NCBI GenBank assembly: GCA_014925825.1
Contig: JACGCK010000497.1
Coordinates: 1 to 19,611, forward strand
Direction of reading: 5' to 3'
Source: Pholiota molesta
Taxonomy: Eukaryota; Basidiomycota; Agaricomycetes; Agaricales; Strophariaceae
Length of the DNA stretch: 19,611 bases
Part shown: positions 10,246 through 19,611 of the stretch, in pieces
How positions within the stretch are numbered: position 1 is the first letter of the stretch
How the letters are laid out: each line of letters opens with the position of its first letter
The notes under the pieces: generated by a model
What the model saw: only the letters and a program-made list of their open reading frames with translations
The model's database searches: none
Told to the model about the DNA's origin: nothing
Position numbers and translations under genes: made by a program

Positions 10246-10331
10246 GGTGGTGGGCGCGCAGCTCGGCCGTCCGCAGACGGTGAGAGAGAAAGGCAACAAA
10301 CACCAACAACGTGCATCTCTCCGCGACTCCC
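10246..10331. promoter_or_regulatory. Compact divergent promoter region
   Basis: Only 86 bp separate the start codon of the minus-strand Ser/Pro-rich gene (10245) from that of CGR1 (10332). Both 5' leaders and the core promoter must fit here or overlap neighbouring coding sequence. The left half is GC-rich and the right half is richer in A and C (AACAAACACCAACAACG at 10295-10311). No TATA box is evident. Confidence 0.6.
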
Positions 10332-10851
10332 ATGGACCCCATCCCCCTCGCCTCCTCTTCCAATGGCCGTCTCTCAGGCAAGTCCTGGAAGCCCCTCAAG
10401 ACGCCCACTGTGTACGTACCCTTCTCCACCCCCCGCAGCCCCGCTCACCGCCCCCAGTCGCTCCCACCTCCAGGACGGCGTAAAAACCAAGAGCTGGGAG
10501 GCCCGCATGCAGAAGACACAAAAGGCCCTCGCCATCAAGAAGCTCCAGGCAGAGCTCAAGGACGAGAAAGAGGCCGAGTACCAGCGGTGCGAGCTCTTTT
10601 CATCAGTTGCCCATCACATCGCTCACTATCCATCGCCTTGCAGCCGTCGCGCGATTACTCTCGAGCGCAAACAACACGCAGAGGAAAAAAGACGGTTGGA
10701 GGAAGCAAAGGCCCAGGTGCGTCGTCGTACTCACTCTACACTTCACCCTGCCTGTCTCTTATCCATCATTAATGTCGCTTATTAGATGGGCGCTCGGAAA
10801 GCTGCCAGGTTGCGTCGCAAAGCAGGCCGCACGAAAAAAATCAATCACTGA
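10332..10851 (+). CDS. CGR1: rRNA-processing protein Cgr1
   Basis: Four exons: 10332-10411, 10458-10586, 10644-10716 and 10786-10851, giving 115 residues (yeast Cgr1 has 120). The protein reads MDPIPLASSSNGRLSGKSWK, then KTPTVRSHLQDGVKTKSWEA, QKALAIKKLQAELKDEKEAE, RRRAITLERK and MGARKAARLRRKAGRTKKIN. The GK-x-WK...KT start, the KSWE box, the long charged helix and the Arg/Lys-rich tail are the Cgr1 family pattern. Cgr1 is a nucleolar protein needed for pre-rRNA processing and 60S subunit production; the basic tail fits nucleolar targeting and RNA binding. The acceptor at 10457 was chosen because it restores TVRSHL; a longer first intron ending at 10473 with donor 10410 also keeps frame but loses those residues. 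CGR1 ends 85 bp from the stop of the converging VPS18 gene. Confidence 0.92.
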
Positions 10852-10936
10852 TTCACCACTTTGTGCCTTATCTTTTTTGCTTGTTGTTTTTACGATTATC
10901 ATCAGAGTGTACCAAAAAAAATGCATAGTCTGCTAT

Positions 10937-13900
10937 CTACAATGTCCACGAAGTGTCGACTTCGCCTTCCACCACGAATGGTCGATCCAATCCAGCAACA
11001 ACGCTGTCGCAGAGCGGGCAGCTGCTCGCGAGCATGTCCTCCAGCTCTGCCCGCAGGCCCTCCCGCTTCTTGTCCCCGAGCGTCGTCTCCTGTCCTCCCG
11101 CACGTCCGCTGCCCCCACTGCCCATCCCCGGCAACCAGTTCGCCCCTGTTACCACAGCAGCCAGCGCGTCGGGCACGATGAGGTCCCGCAGCCTATCTCC
11201 TGCAGAGATTACACTGCGGCCCAGTAGGTTCGCTGCCTTCGCTCCGTTCTGCAGTGGGTTGACGATTGGCCCAAAATTGGCCGACAGCAATGTCCGCTGT
11301 GTCGCTGGCTGGCGGCCAGGCGGGCTAATCGCAAGTGTTGGCTTACCGCTCCCAACGCGGCCTTTCGGCGCATCTTTCATCAGCTCATGCTGCAGTGTTA
11401 CAATTCGTCTTAACGTAGCGGCTGGCAGATACTCTTTGACCTGTGGGATATGAGTTAGAAAATGAGCCGAGGCGTCTACAAGCAACAACTTACCAAGCCA
11501 ATGAGACAGTCAGCATGGAAGGTATGGTGACATGGAAACACATAAAACTGCCTCGTGAGCAGCAATTTCGAGCAATGCGAACACTGTTCATTAGAGTCAA
11601 TGGTAATAAACCGGTTTTTAAGCACAGCGATGTCTTGTTTGATAGCATCAGCGGTCCTCGTTGCGTCATCCATTTCTGCCTTCAGAGTGTCGATTTGTGC
11701 AGAGTAGCCTTCAAGCGCGTGCGCAATTTCTTCTTTGAAATCATCGATGACCACAAAGTCAGGGAAGAAGGGCAAGATATCCTCGATTTTGAGGAGATCC
11801 GCGTTCTCCAAAAATCGCATCGCCCTGACATCTTTAATGAATAAACGGCCTCAAAGTAAATCTGTTTACGCTACTCACGATTTGATGTCCTTCTTATCTT
11901 GCACGACATAGCGCGCAATCTTGAGCCATAACTTTTTGCGCAGCGGCTGGTCATCCTCAGGCATGTCGGCGTTGATCTTCGCTAGCTCCAGGTCGCCCTT
12001 CTCCAGTGCCAAATCCACGCTGTTCTCCCACAGACCCATTTTCGAGTAGATGTGCACACATGGCTGCGTGCGGCCAGCAAGCTTGCAGATCCGCAGCGCA
12101 TAGTCCAGGTCGTAGTATGGGCGCCCCGTCAGCGGGTCCGTCGGCGCCGTCGATAGGAAGCGTAGCAGCGGTCCATCATCTTCAGAGGGCGTGTAAGCGG
12201 GTGGCGCCGTCGGCGACACGTAGAACGTGATGAGCAGGTTGTGGATCGTCGGCGAGGTATTGTGCTGCTCGAAGATGACGTAGTTGAGGTAGCGGATCGC
12301 GTGATTGGGGGATAACGGATCGCGGGCGGAGTGTTGTAGTTGTAGGAGAGAAGGAATCAGCCGTAGGGGGTTGAGAGAGGGCTGGCGGACCCATGAGTCG
12401 ACGGTTTCTTTTGGCGCTTGATGCATGAGGACTGGGCCGAAACGGTAGTACAGCTCCAGATCAGACTACAGGCATACCAAGGGTTATTCTCATGATATCC
12501 ACACAGAGTATATAAAAACAAACCTGGCGGCTGATTATGTCGATTGCCTTGACCCACTCTTCTTCGAGAATCCAATGCTCGATGACGCGCTCATAATCAC
12601 CAATAGTCGTCGCGTAGAAGAGATACATGTCAGTCCGCCCATGTCCTTGAATCAGGTCATACACAGTCTCCTTGTTCAAGTTGCTCTGTTACACCCAATT
12701 AGCAAAAGCAATGAAAAGGATGGGCAGTCAGCACCTTGTATGTCTCAAAGAACTGACGAAGGTCATCCTCCACTATAACCCGCTCCGCTTGCAAATTTGC
12801 AACGTCATGGGATACGGATTCGGACGCGATGATGTCGTCTAGCTCATTGCATTTGCTAAGATAGAATTCTACAAGCCAGGTCGCGAGCATCATGCGCTGG
12901 GTCAGATCCTGTGCAAGCAATGAGCATAATTTCATTTCACAATGGAGAGTATATAACACATACCGTCTTGCGCGTCCGCTCGAGTCGGGAAATTAAATAT
13001 GACCGTAACGAATCGCGTTCCCCAACGTCCAAGAACTTCAGGGCAACCTCCTCGAACGTGGCCGAACAGTGTGCGTACGACTGCGCGGCCTGGAAGTACT
13101 GCCCGCTGCTGAAGAAGTTATTTGCACGGGCGAACAATATTTGATCCCGTTGGCGGGCAGTCTATAGCGAATATTAAAAATGAGCGGAGGTCAGTGAAAG
13201 ACTATAATGCGACCAACCTTGGCATACTTGAGCGCCGCATCGAACTGGCCTTTCTCGAGATAGATCTTCCACACGTCGCGATCTTCATTCTCAGCGACTA
13301 GCTCGTAAATTGACTGGTCCGTGTAGACCCAGTATGTCCGTCGCACAGGATCCGCTGCATTCCCGAGGATGATTTCATTTGGAGCCTGGTCATATCATCA
13401 ACTTTGAAAGCGCATGAATAAAGGGTGGAAATACGCACCATGGAGGGGGGGATTTCTTCATATGTCAGCTTGTCATCGAGATTGCAAATACCGATGACTC
13501 GGTCCTTGTACAGCAGAATAAAGTGGAACTCTGTTAAACTTAAGGAGACTGGGTGCTCTTGAGCATCGCCTTCAGATGTTGGGGGATAAGGAAGGAGCGC
13601 AGCGCTATCGATGTGGTCTTCTGTGTCAATGTTGAAGTTGAGCGACCCATGATATACACCAGGGCCTTCATAACAGTGAACAGTTAAACTAAATATTTTA
13701 TTTGGACCTGAGGCTGGGCGACCTACCTGTCATCCAAGCCATGCGCTTCGGAAGAGACTGAGCTTGATCAGGATTTGGAGTGAAGAACTGCAGCTCAGAA
13801 TGTTGCAACGTGCCCGGGAGTTCCAAAATTTCTGGAGAGAACCCGGAGATTCAATGGTATGCAACATAACAACACTGCGATATACGTACTAGGGGCTGTT

Positions 13901-14821
13901 TCGCGATAAGTTGCAAATAACGCTGTGAAAACCTTGCCTGTATCCTCTGATTTCCTATCCACAACTCCAGAGAATTGATATATCCTAGTAGGCGTAGTGA
14001 CGATGACCAGGGCTTGCTTTTGGTCTGAAGGCGGGAAGTAGTCGAATTTGATGCCAACGATAGGATGTCTTTCAGGTAGTGAGAACACAGATTGGATGTA
14101 TCGTTCATGGGACTTGAAGAAATCTTCCTGGGAATCTAGAACAGCCTCATATATCGTTCCGTTTCGCGCCCCAATAAGAATCTCTCGAGTTGATGTTGAA
14201 TGAGTGGATGATAGAAGTGCAGCTTTGTTCCATGCAACGCTTTCAATAATCATCTTGAATCCCTTGAGCTGCCGCAGTTTATTCGTAATCCGATCCAGGT
14301 ACCAGTTTTCTGCTTGAATAGAAGTTATGATTATATGGCGCCCAGACGGATCCATAAAGAGTTTGTGAATGGTGATTTCCGTGGGTTTCCTTGGAATTTT
14401 GACCTCCACGGCCTTATCACCACGCGACAATTCAAGGTGGATAATTGAATTAGTAGACAGACCCACTGCAAGTATGTCAGAGCTAACGACTAAGGAGATG
14501 AGGAGTGCTGGCCACACTCGAAATTGAATTTTGTCAAGGTAGAAGGCTGGTGAGATGGGTACATCCTGTGTAATGACATATTAGTCCAGGTAGCCATACA
14601 TTGTAAGCTACGCACCGGCTTCCCGTCCGCCTCCGCACGAGCATCGTCTGCTTGGAATGGTGAAGGCTCAAAGCCTTCATATTGCAGCTGGGGCACAGGA
14701 ACTGAAGTATGTGCCTGCTTCCCAGAACCGGGGACAGCATGCTCGACATCTGGAAATCAATCAATAAGAGAACACCCGAGCAAATTCTTGAATAAAAGTA
14801 CGTACAGTCGTCAAAGTTCAT
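10937..14821 (-). CDS. VPS18: Vps18, HOPS/CORVET tethering core subunit
   Basis: Twelve exons: 14821-14806, 14749-14616, 14565-13890, 13831-13727, 13665-13439, 13385-13218, 13161-12964, 12908-12735, 12685-12524, 12465-11879, 11824-11494 and 11440-10937. They give 1093 residues with no frame break. The N-terminal half is the beta-propeller region (SLVVSSDILAVGLSTNSIIH, LKGFKMIIESVAWNKAALL). The middle is the helical solenoid (YLEKGQFDAALKYAKTARQR, FYATTIGDYERVIEHWI). Near the end lie LLKIEDILPFFPDFVVIDDF and a RING-H2 with ligands C897, C900, C914, H916, H919, C922, C1067 and C1070. Vps18 (Pep3) is a class C Vps protein shared by HOPS and CORVET, which tether endosomes and vacuoles before SNARE-mediated fusion. 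The 144-residue gap between the two halves of the RING is long. The first exon carries just 16 coding bases. Donors and acceptors are otherwise ordinary. Confidence 0.95.
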
Positions 14822-15092
14822 GACGGCCTCGACAAAGGACTAAAGAGCCCTCCTTCAGAGTCCTTAAGGTACTGTGTAAGAGTATGTAGTTGGTATGTAG
14901 CGCGTTGGGTTTCATAATATTAGTCTGCCTCATGTGATGACCTGCCAAAAGCGGCTGCTACTTGTTCTCGGACCGACCGATCCTCCCTTCCCAGCCACAC
15001 CATCGTCGATAACCAGTTTGTTCCGTAAATTTCTGGGATTGGTCTGGGATATAAGAAATCGACGAAACAATACTCTGTATTCCTCTTCCATC
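14822..15092. promoter_or_regulatory. Divergent intergenic region, VPS18 and SHB17-like gene
   Basis: The 271 bp between two start codons on opposite strands should hold both promoters and leaders. No TATA box or recognisable operator was seen. Pyrimidine-rich runs near 14975-15000 and 15073-15090 are typical of fungal leaders. Confidence 0.5.
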
Positions 15093-16259
15093 ATGGCCGC
15101 ACAACGCCCAATGCCCCGCTTGTTCATAATTAGGCACGGTTAGCTGGTTCTTATTGAATTTCTCTACAACGAATCCATGACTGAAGAGCTCTATAGGAGA
15201 AACTGAATGGTCCATGAATGGGTCTGCTTCTGCATAAGACATCCGAGATACCATTCATACTAAAATGTAGTACCACCTGTATAGGCGTCATGTAAGTGCA
15301 GGTCAGGGCCTGCTGTTGCGGGTTGCTGATGATTAATCGCCTGGACAGACTGGTGTATCAGATATACCACTTACCGATAATGGAGTCCAACAAGTCAAAA
15401 AAACCGCCAAAGCTTTAGTCGGAGATAGACGTGAGCTGATTTCTTTTTATTCATACACAATGCTCTCAGTCCGAAGATTTAGTGATCGTCGATCCAAAGA
15501 ACCTATGCACCGTTCATGTTTCCCCCCGCCTGCGTGCTCGAAAGACGTTTGAATTATTATTTGAACATTTAGGGAAACTACCCAACTATGTCATAGATGA
15601 AGATGTGCAGGAATGGAACTATGGTGCGTGATCACCTAAATTTTATTTCTTGACTGGTATCCGAAGCTTTGCAATCAAGGGGAATATGAGGGCCTTAAAC
15701 CCGCAGAAATCAAAGCTCGGAACCCAGAATGGACTATCTGGAACGATGGGTATTCCATAAACAATGCGCAAGAGTTTAACGCTATCGTCTGATATTTGTG
15801 ATCTAGTTGCCCCGGAGGTGAATCTGTCGAACAGATGCAAGCCCGAGTTGACAAAGTGATTAGCAAGGTTGAACTTTTGACTTTGCCTTACAACACACCC
15901 AATCTGACGGCAGTCATAGGTTCGCGAGTACCACAGGCAATATGTGGAGGAAGGAATAAATACCCGGGATGTCCTTATCGTTTCACATGGTCATTTCAGC
16001 CGTGTCCTTATTTCGCGTTGGATTAACTTCCCTCTTTGCCTCGGTGAGCTTTACGCGGGATCCATCATAAGAGACAGACCATGAAAAATTATCATAGGAA
16101 CACACTTCAATGTCGAGCCTGGATCTGTATGTTTTTAAATTATGCATAGCCTACGAACCTATTAACTTTTCATAGGTTGCAATTTTGAGCTACAACCATA
16201 ATTCTCTCGACGAACCGGCGCTTAACGGCCTGAATCTGGCTGCGTTAGCCGGCCACTGA
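15093..16259 (+). CDS. SHB17: Histidine phosphatase, SHB17-like (sedoheptulose-1,7-bisphosphatase)
   Basis: Ten exons: 15093-15138, 15197-15221, 15285-15291, 15349-15430, 15477-15623, 15680-15749, 15807-15867, 15920-16043, 16098-16126 and 16176-16259, giving 224 residues. The phosphoglycerate-mutase-like signature is IIRHGETEW with the phospho-acceptor His15. Other sites are R71 in SPRLRARKTF, E99 in QEWNYGEYEGL (probable proton donor) and H169 in VSHGHFSR. WTIWNDGCPGGESVEQM and LSYNHNSLDEPAL near the end match the pattern of yeast Shb17, which converts sedoheptulose-1,7-bisphosphate to the 7-phosphate in riboneogenesis. It is shorter than yeast Shb17, so another sugar-phosphate substrate is possible. 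Exon 3 is a 7-nt microexon (GCGTCAT) that completes GRHTGVSDIPLTDNG. The acceptor at 15476 was chosen over a CAG at 15470 because only it keeps frame. Confidence 0.88.
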
Positions 16260-16562
16260 GTCTGCAGAGGCGTTTTAGGCTTTAAAGCTCTAGGCTTTGC
16301 TGGAATTGATAAATTATGTGTGCGATGAAATTCCTGGAAATTCGAGGATATAGAAGCGATTAGCACATCTAGAACTTACATGTTTGTAGTAGAGGTGCCA
16401 AGCTCAAGATAACGCGACGCGTCTGTTGATTATTGTATGTCTGGGGCTAACGTACATATCTTCCCACAATCATTTTTACTCGTCATTGTTCCGGTGCAGT
16501 AATTACTTCAGGAGGCCAAGGTCTTCAAGGACTTTCTTCCTTCTCTCCCTCTCCAATTTTCA
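16260..16562. other. Intergenic region
   Basis: This 303-bp stretch between the SHB17-like stop and the next start shows no coding or RNA-gene signal. It has an imperfect direct repeat, TTTTAGGCTTTAAAGC then CTCTAGGCTTTGC (about 16273-16301). It should contain the 3' UTR of the first gene and the promoter of the second; the CT-rich run just before 16563 is a likely leader. Confidence 0.5.
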
Positions 16563-19500
16563 ATGGCTGAAATCGCGACAAATCCTCCTATTATTTATGC
16601 ATCCACGGAAGGCAGCCCTAATAAGGATGACCCGACCGATGCCGAACACGAGGACGACGGAGGTCAGGCTTGGATACCTCTATCATTGTGATTCCCGATA
16701 CTTTTTCTAAACGTCTGGATTCTAGTTGCAGAAACATCAGATACCGACGAACATACCGACGGACACGTCGACGAATCCAGAGTTCAGCCAGCGACCCAAG
16801 AAACGGAGCCAGCTCAGACGATAGAAACCAAAGTCATCGAATCCAAAGCCCCTACCGAGGTCAAGAAGGTCACTATGTCCGCTAGTCCAGCCAAGAAAGT
16901 CAATGGTGGCCCACCTACTCCCACTGTGAAGAAAGTGAGTCTTTATTGATGCAATGGCATGTTCTCCAGCATTAAATGTCCCACCATAGATCATAAACTC
17001 GGGCACATTTGGAGCCGGTTCTGTCAAGCCTGCAGGAAGCAAGGTTCCGACACCAACTTCTGCACCTGCAGCAACGAAGCCCGTCGCTCCGACTTTAAGG
17101 AAGAGCACGGTATCCCCACCCACAATTTCGAAGCCTTCCTTGTCGTCATCGACTTCTGCTAAACCCGCAGCTTCAGCCACGATTACTGCACGTAGAGCCT
17201 CTGTTGTTCCAACGAAACCAACCCCTCCTGTAGTCAAGACCTCACTGTCCGCCTCCGCCGCGAAAACAAGAGCCACTCCCGATAATGGTTCCATCCGCGG
17301 AAGTGTTGCTTCTCCAACTGGTTCAGTCGGTTCTACGAAGGCTGCGGCCCCTACTGCGGCCCCAACTCGCCCTCGCGCGTCAGTTTCGGAAGCTGTGAAG
17401 AAAGCACCCCTTTCGTCGCGGCCCAGCGTTTCAGGCTCTGCCAAACCAACAGGGGCTGTGAAAACTACGCCGGTATCGCGGTCCTCTGCTGCCGCCCCTC
17501 CAACCAGGGCCGCAAGAACCGCATCCGTTTCCTCCATAAAGGAAGTTAAGGAGGATACTACTGCAGTCCTAGAGCTGCAAACACAAGTATGTTGGGATTT
17601 TCACAATCATATTCGCACATCTCATTCTTTTTAATACAAAGCTCGAAGAAGCGACGCGCAATTTGGAACTGAAAAACGCTGCAGTTTCTGACTTACAGGA
17701 TCAGCTTGCTAAAGTCGAAGCCTCTCTGGCCAACGCTGCATCGGAAGCAGATGAATATAGAGTTTGTGCAATCAAGGATTCAGAAGACGCTAAAGCTGCT
17801 CTCGAAGTTCAACTTGAGGAAAAGCAGAATGAGCTGGAGAAAGTGCAAGCACAGTTGGAGGAAGTTACTGTATCCTTGCATACAGTACAGAAAGAAGTTG
17901 GTGGCACCCTTATTTCACCTATCATTTTATGCTTATGCACTTTGTAGCTTGCAGACTCCAAAACTGCCGCCCTCAAGCAGAACGATGTCGTGACTCAATT
18001 ACAAACTCAGATCCAAGAATTTAATGTGGCTTTGGCCTCATCGAAAGAGCAGATTGCGTCACTTGAACAGAGCGCTGCGGGAACCTCGGCTTCCCTCGAG
18101 GCAGCGACGATTCAGGAAGAAGCTCTCTTCAAGGCTCAGTCTGATTACAAGGCAATTGCGGAGGAATCCGAAGCGCTGAAGGCAGTGCATACAAAGGCTC
18201 TTCAAGATTCAGAGAACCTGATTGCAGAACTTCGAGCAAAGGCTGCCGAAGCTGAATCTCTAGAAGCGCAAGTGGCTGCGCTGAAGGACGAGAAGGAGGA
18301 GAACTCCAATAAGCTTTCTGAACTCGAAATCGAGATCCTCGAGCTAAAGGAAGCTCAAGATGGTCTGGAAGACACCCGCGATCGCCTTCAGCAGCAAATT
18401 GCCACATTGGAAGACGAGTTAGCAAATGCCGCTGTAGCCTCTGGCATTGCTAAGGAAGATTTGTCCAAGAAAGAGGAGGGACACGCTCAGAAACTCGAAG
18501 CGCTCATTAGCATGCACGAGAAAGAGCTGGAGACTGAAGCCGCACGTTACGCTGAAGTAGCCGCTTCGTTGGAGGCTCTCAATGCCAAACTTTCGGAAAC
18601 GTTAGCTGCCTATGAACAATCTAAACAAGATCTTCTTGGCAAAGAAGAGAAACATTCGGCGAAGATTACGGCATTGGAAGATGCTTCTGCTGCTTCGCAG
18701 GCAGTTCTTTCGGCGGAAATAGAGAAGATCACGAAGGAGTTACAGGTCAGTGCTATGAATCGTTACGACGTCTTCGTCTCATTGTCAACGATATCGTTAT
18801 AGAGTCAAGAATCTATTTACAACGCCAAAGTGGATGCTGTGAAATCAGAACACGCAAAGCTGTTGGAAGAAGCGTATGAAAAGGCCAAGGTAAACCTTTT
18901 AGCAGTTATTTATTCTCGATAGTAATCATGCCCTTATTAGGATGAAGCATCATCTGCACACGCGCACGAGTTACAAGCTTTCCGTGCAAGCTCTAACGCC
19001 ACAATTGAGGAAATCAAATCAGCCAACAAAATTGCACTGGACACTCTCAAAGCTGATCACGCCTCTTCGCTTGAGAGTGAAGTCAATGATTTGCAAAAGC
19101 AGATCAACAAGCTCAAACTCGAGCTAAAGGCTACTCAGGATGATCTTCTGAAAGCCAAGGCGTCGCTCGAGACCTCGCGCTCAGAGGTTGAATCTTTGAC
19201 CAAACAGCGCGATGCCGCTCTGGCTCAAGCAGAGACTATTCCCACATCTTCTCCTGAACAAGCTGATGAAATTTCTCGGTTGCAAAGGGAGTTATCTAAT
19301 ACGAAGGACGATCTCGCTGCGGTTACAGAGATGCTGAACCTGACCAAGGGCTCAATGACACAACTGTCCGACAACCATTCAAGGGAACTGCAAGAGGCTG
19401 CAAAGGGCCGAGCAGACGAAGTCCTTAAATTGCGTTCTACACACGATGCCGAGATCACGACGTTTGCTACACAGAAGTCAGAGCTGCTCATCAAACTTTC

Positions 19501-19606
19501 CGACTTGGAGGGCGAGTTGTTGAGTGCCAAAGCAGCGCTCAATGCACAGCAGACTGCCTCACCGAAGAGCACCAGCAATGGCATACTCAGCCTACATCGG
19601 TGGTAA
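16563..19606 (+). CDS. Long coiled-coil protein with disordered basic N-terminus, 3' end uncertain
   Basis: Exons are 16563-16662, 16726-16934, 16990-17586, 17642-17896, 17948-18745, 18803-18889 and 18941 onward. As read to the TAA at 19604 the product is 903 residues. It starts MAEIATNPPIIYASTEGSPN. Residues 1-~100 are acidic; ~100-290 are Ala/Ser/Thr/Pro/Lys-rich and basic (VAPTLRKSTVSPPTISKPSL), with low-complexity character. From ~300 on it is almost unbroken heptad-like coiled coil (LEEATRNLELKNAAVSDLQD, ELEIEILELKEAQDGLEDTR, LQKQINKLKLELKATQDDLL). A scaffold, cytoskeletal or tethering role is typical of such proteins, but I cannot name a family. The stop may not be real: a GTAACG donor begins at 19603, and the frame one base over (HTQPTSVVTK, 19582-19611) is open to the edge. 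The gene may continue outside the window. Confidence 0.75.
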
Positions 19607-19611
19607 CGAAG

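Noticed and set aside
2979..14821. A functional cluster of two ribosome-biogenesis genes and two tethering-complex genes
   Set aside because: NIP7/CGR1 and SEC39/VPS18 are not adjacent pairs and act in different complexes. Chance neighbourhood of housekeeping genes is the simpler explanation.
16737..17537. Minus-strand open frame of 266 codons rich in Ala, Val and Gly
   Set aside because: It is the complement of the Ala/Ser/Thr-rich exons of the coiled-coil gene and runs across two of its introns. The composition simply mirrors the sense strand.
1..19611. tRNA, rRNA, transposon ends, CRISPR or virus-like genes
   Set aside because: Reading both strands gave no cloverleaf with A/B boxes, no inverted terminal repeats, no spaced direct-repeat array and no transposase, reverse transcriptase or capsid motifs.

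Overview
The window looks like nuclear DNA from a basidiomycete fungus, most likely an Agaricomycete. The genes are split by many short introns (mostly 46-69 nt, GT...AG), intergenic gaps are small, both strands are used, and the recognisable proteins are fungal housekeeping families. I see no sign of bacterial, organellar or viral DNA, and no transposon, tRNA, rRNA or CRISPR array. The class-level placement is inference from intron style and protein character.

Layout, left to right. (1) 383-1282 (+): a small multi-pass membrane protein, tentatively of the promethin/LDO type; a perfect 63-bp tandem duplication lies across its stop codon. (2) 1939-2701 (+), possibly from 1801: a mitochondrially targeted protein of unknown function. 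(3) 2979-3795 (+): NIP7, six exons, complete. (4) 4049-7171 (+): a SEC39-domain protein of the Dsl1 ER tethering complex, with one apparent single-base frame break near 6427. (5) 7659-10245 (-): a long Ser/Pro-rich protein of unknown function with three apparent frame breaks. (6) 10332-10851 (+): CGR1, divergent from gene 5 with only 86 bp between start codons. (7) 10937-14821 (-): VPS18, twelve exons, complete. (8) 15093-16259 (+): an SHB17-like histidine phosphatase, ten exons including a 7-nt microexon. (9) 16563 to the right edge (+): a long coiled-coil protein whose 3' end is uncertain.

Functionally these are unlinked housekeeping genes. Two are 60S ribosome biogenesis factors (NIP7, CGR1), two are membrane-tethering subunits (SEC39 at the ER, VPS18 at the vacuole/endosome), one is a carbohydrate phosphatase, and four are unnamed. 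I found no convincing new biological system. The points most worth checking are the set of single-base frame breaks (real decay or assembly indels), the 7-nt microexon, the 63-bp duplication, the 86-bp shared promoter and the two long unnamed proteins. All exon boundaries were worked out by hand from splice signals, reading frame and remembered family motifs; none was checked against transcripts.
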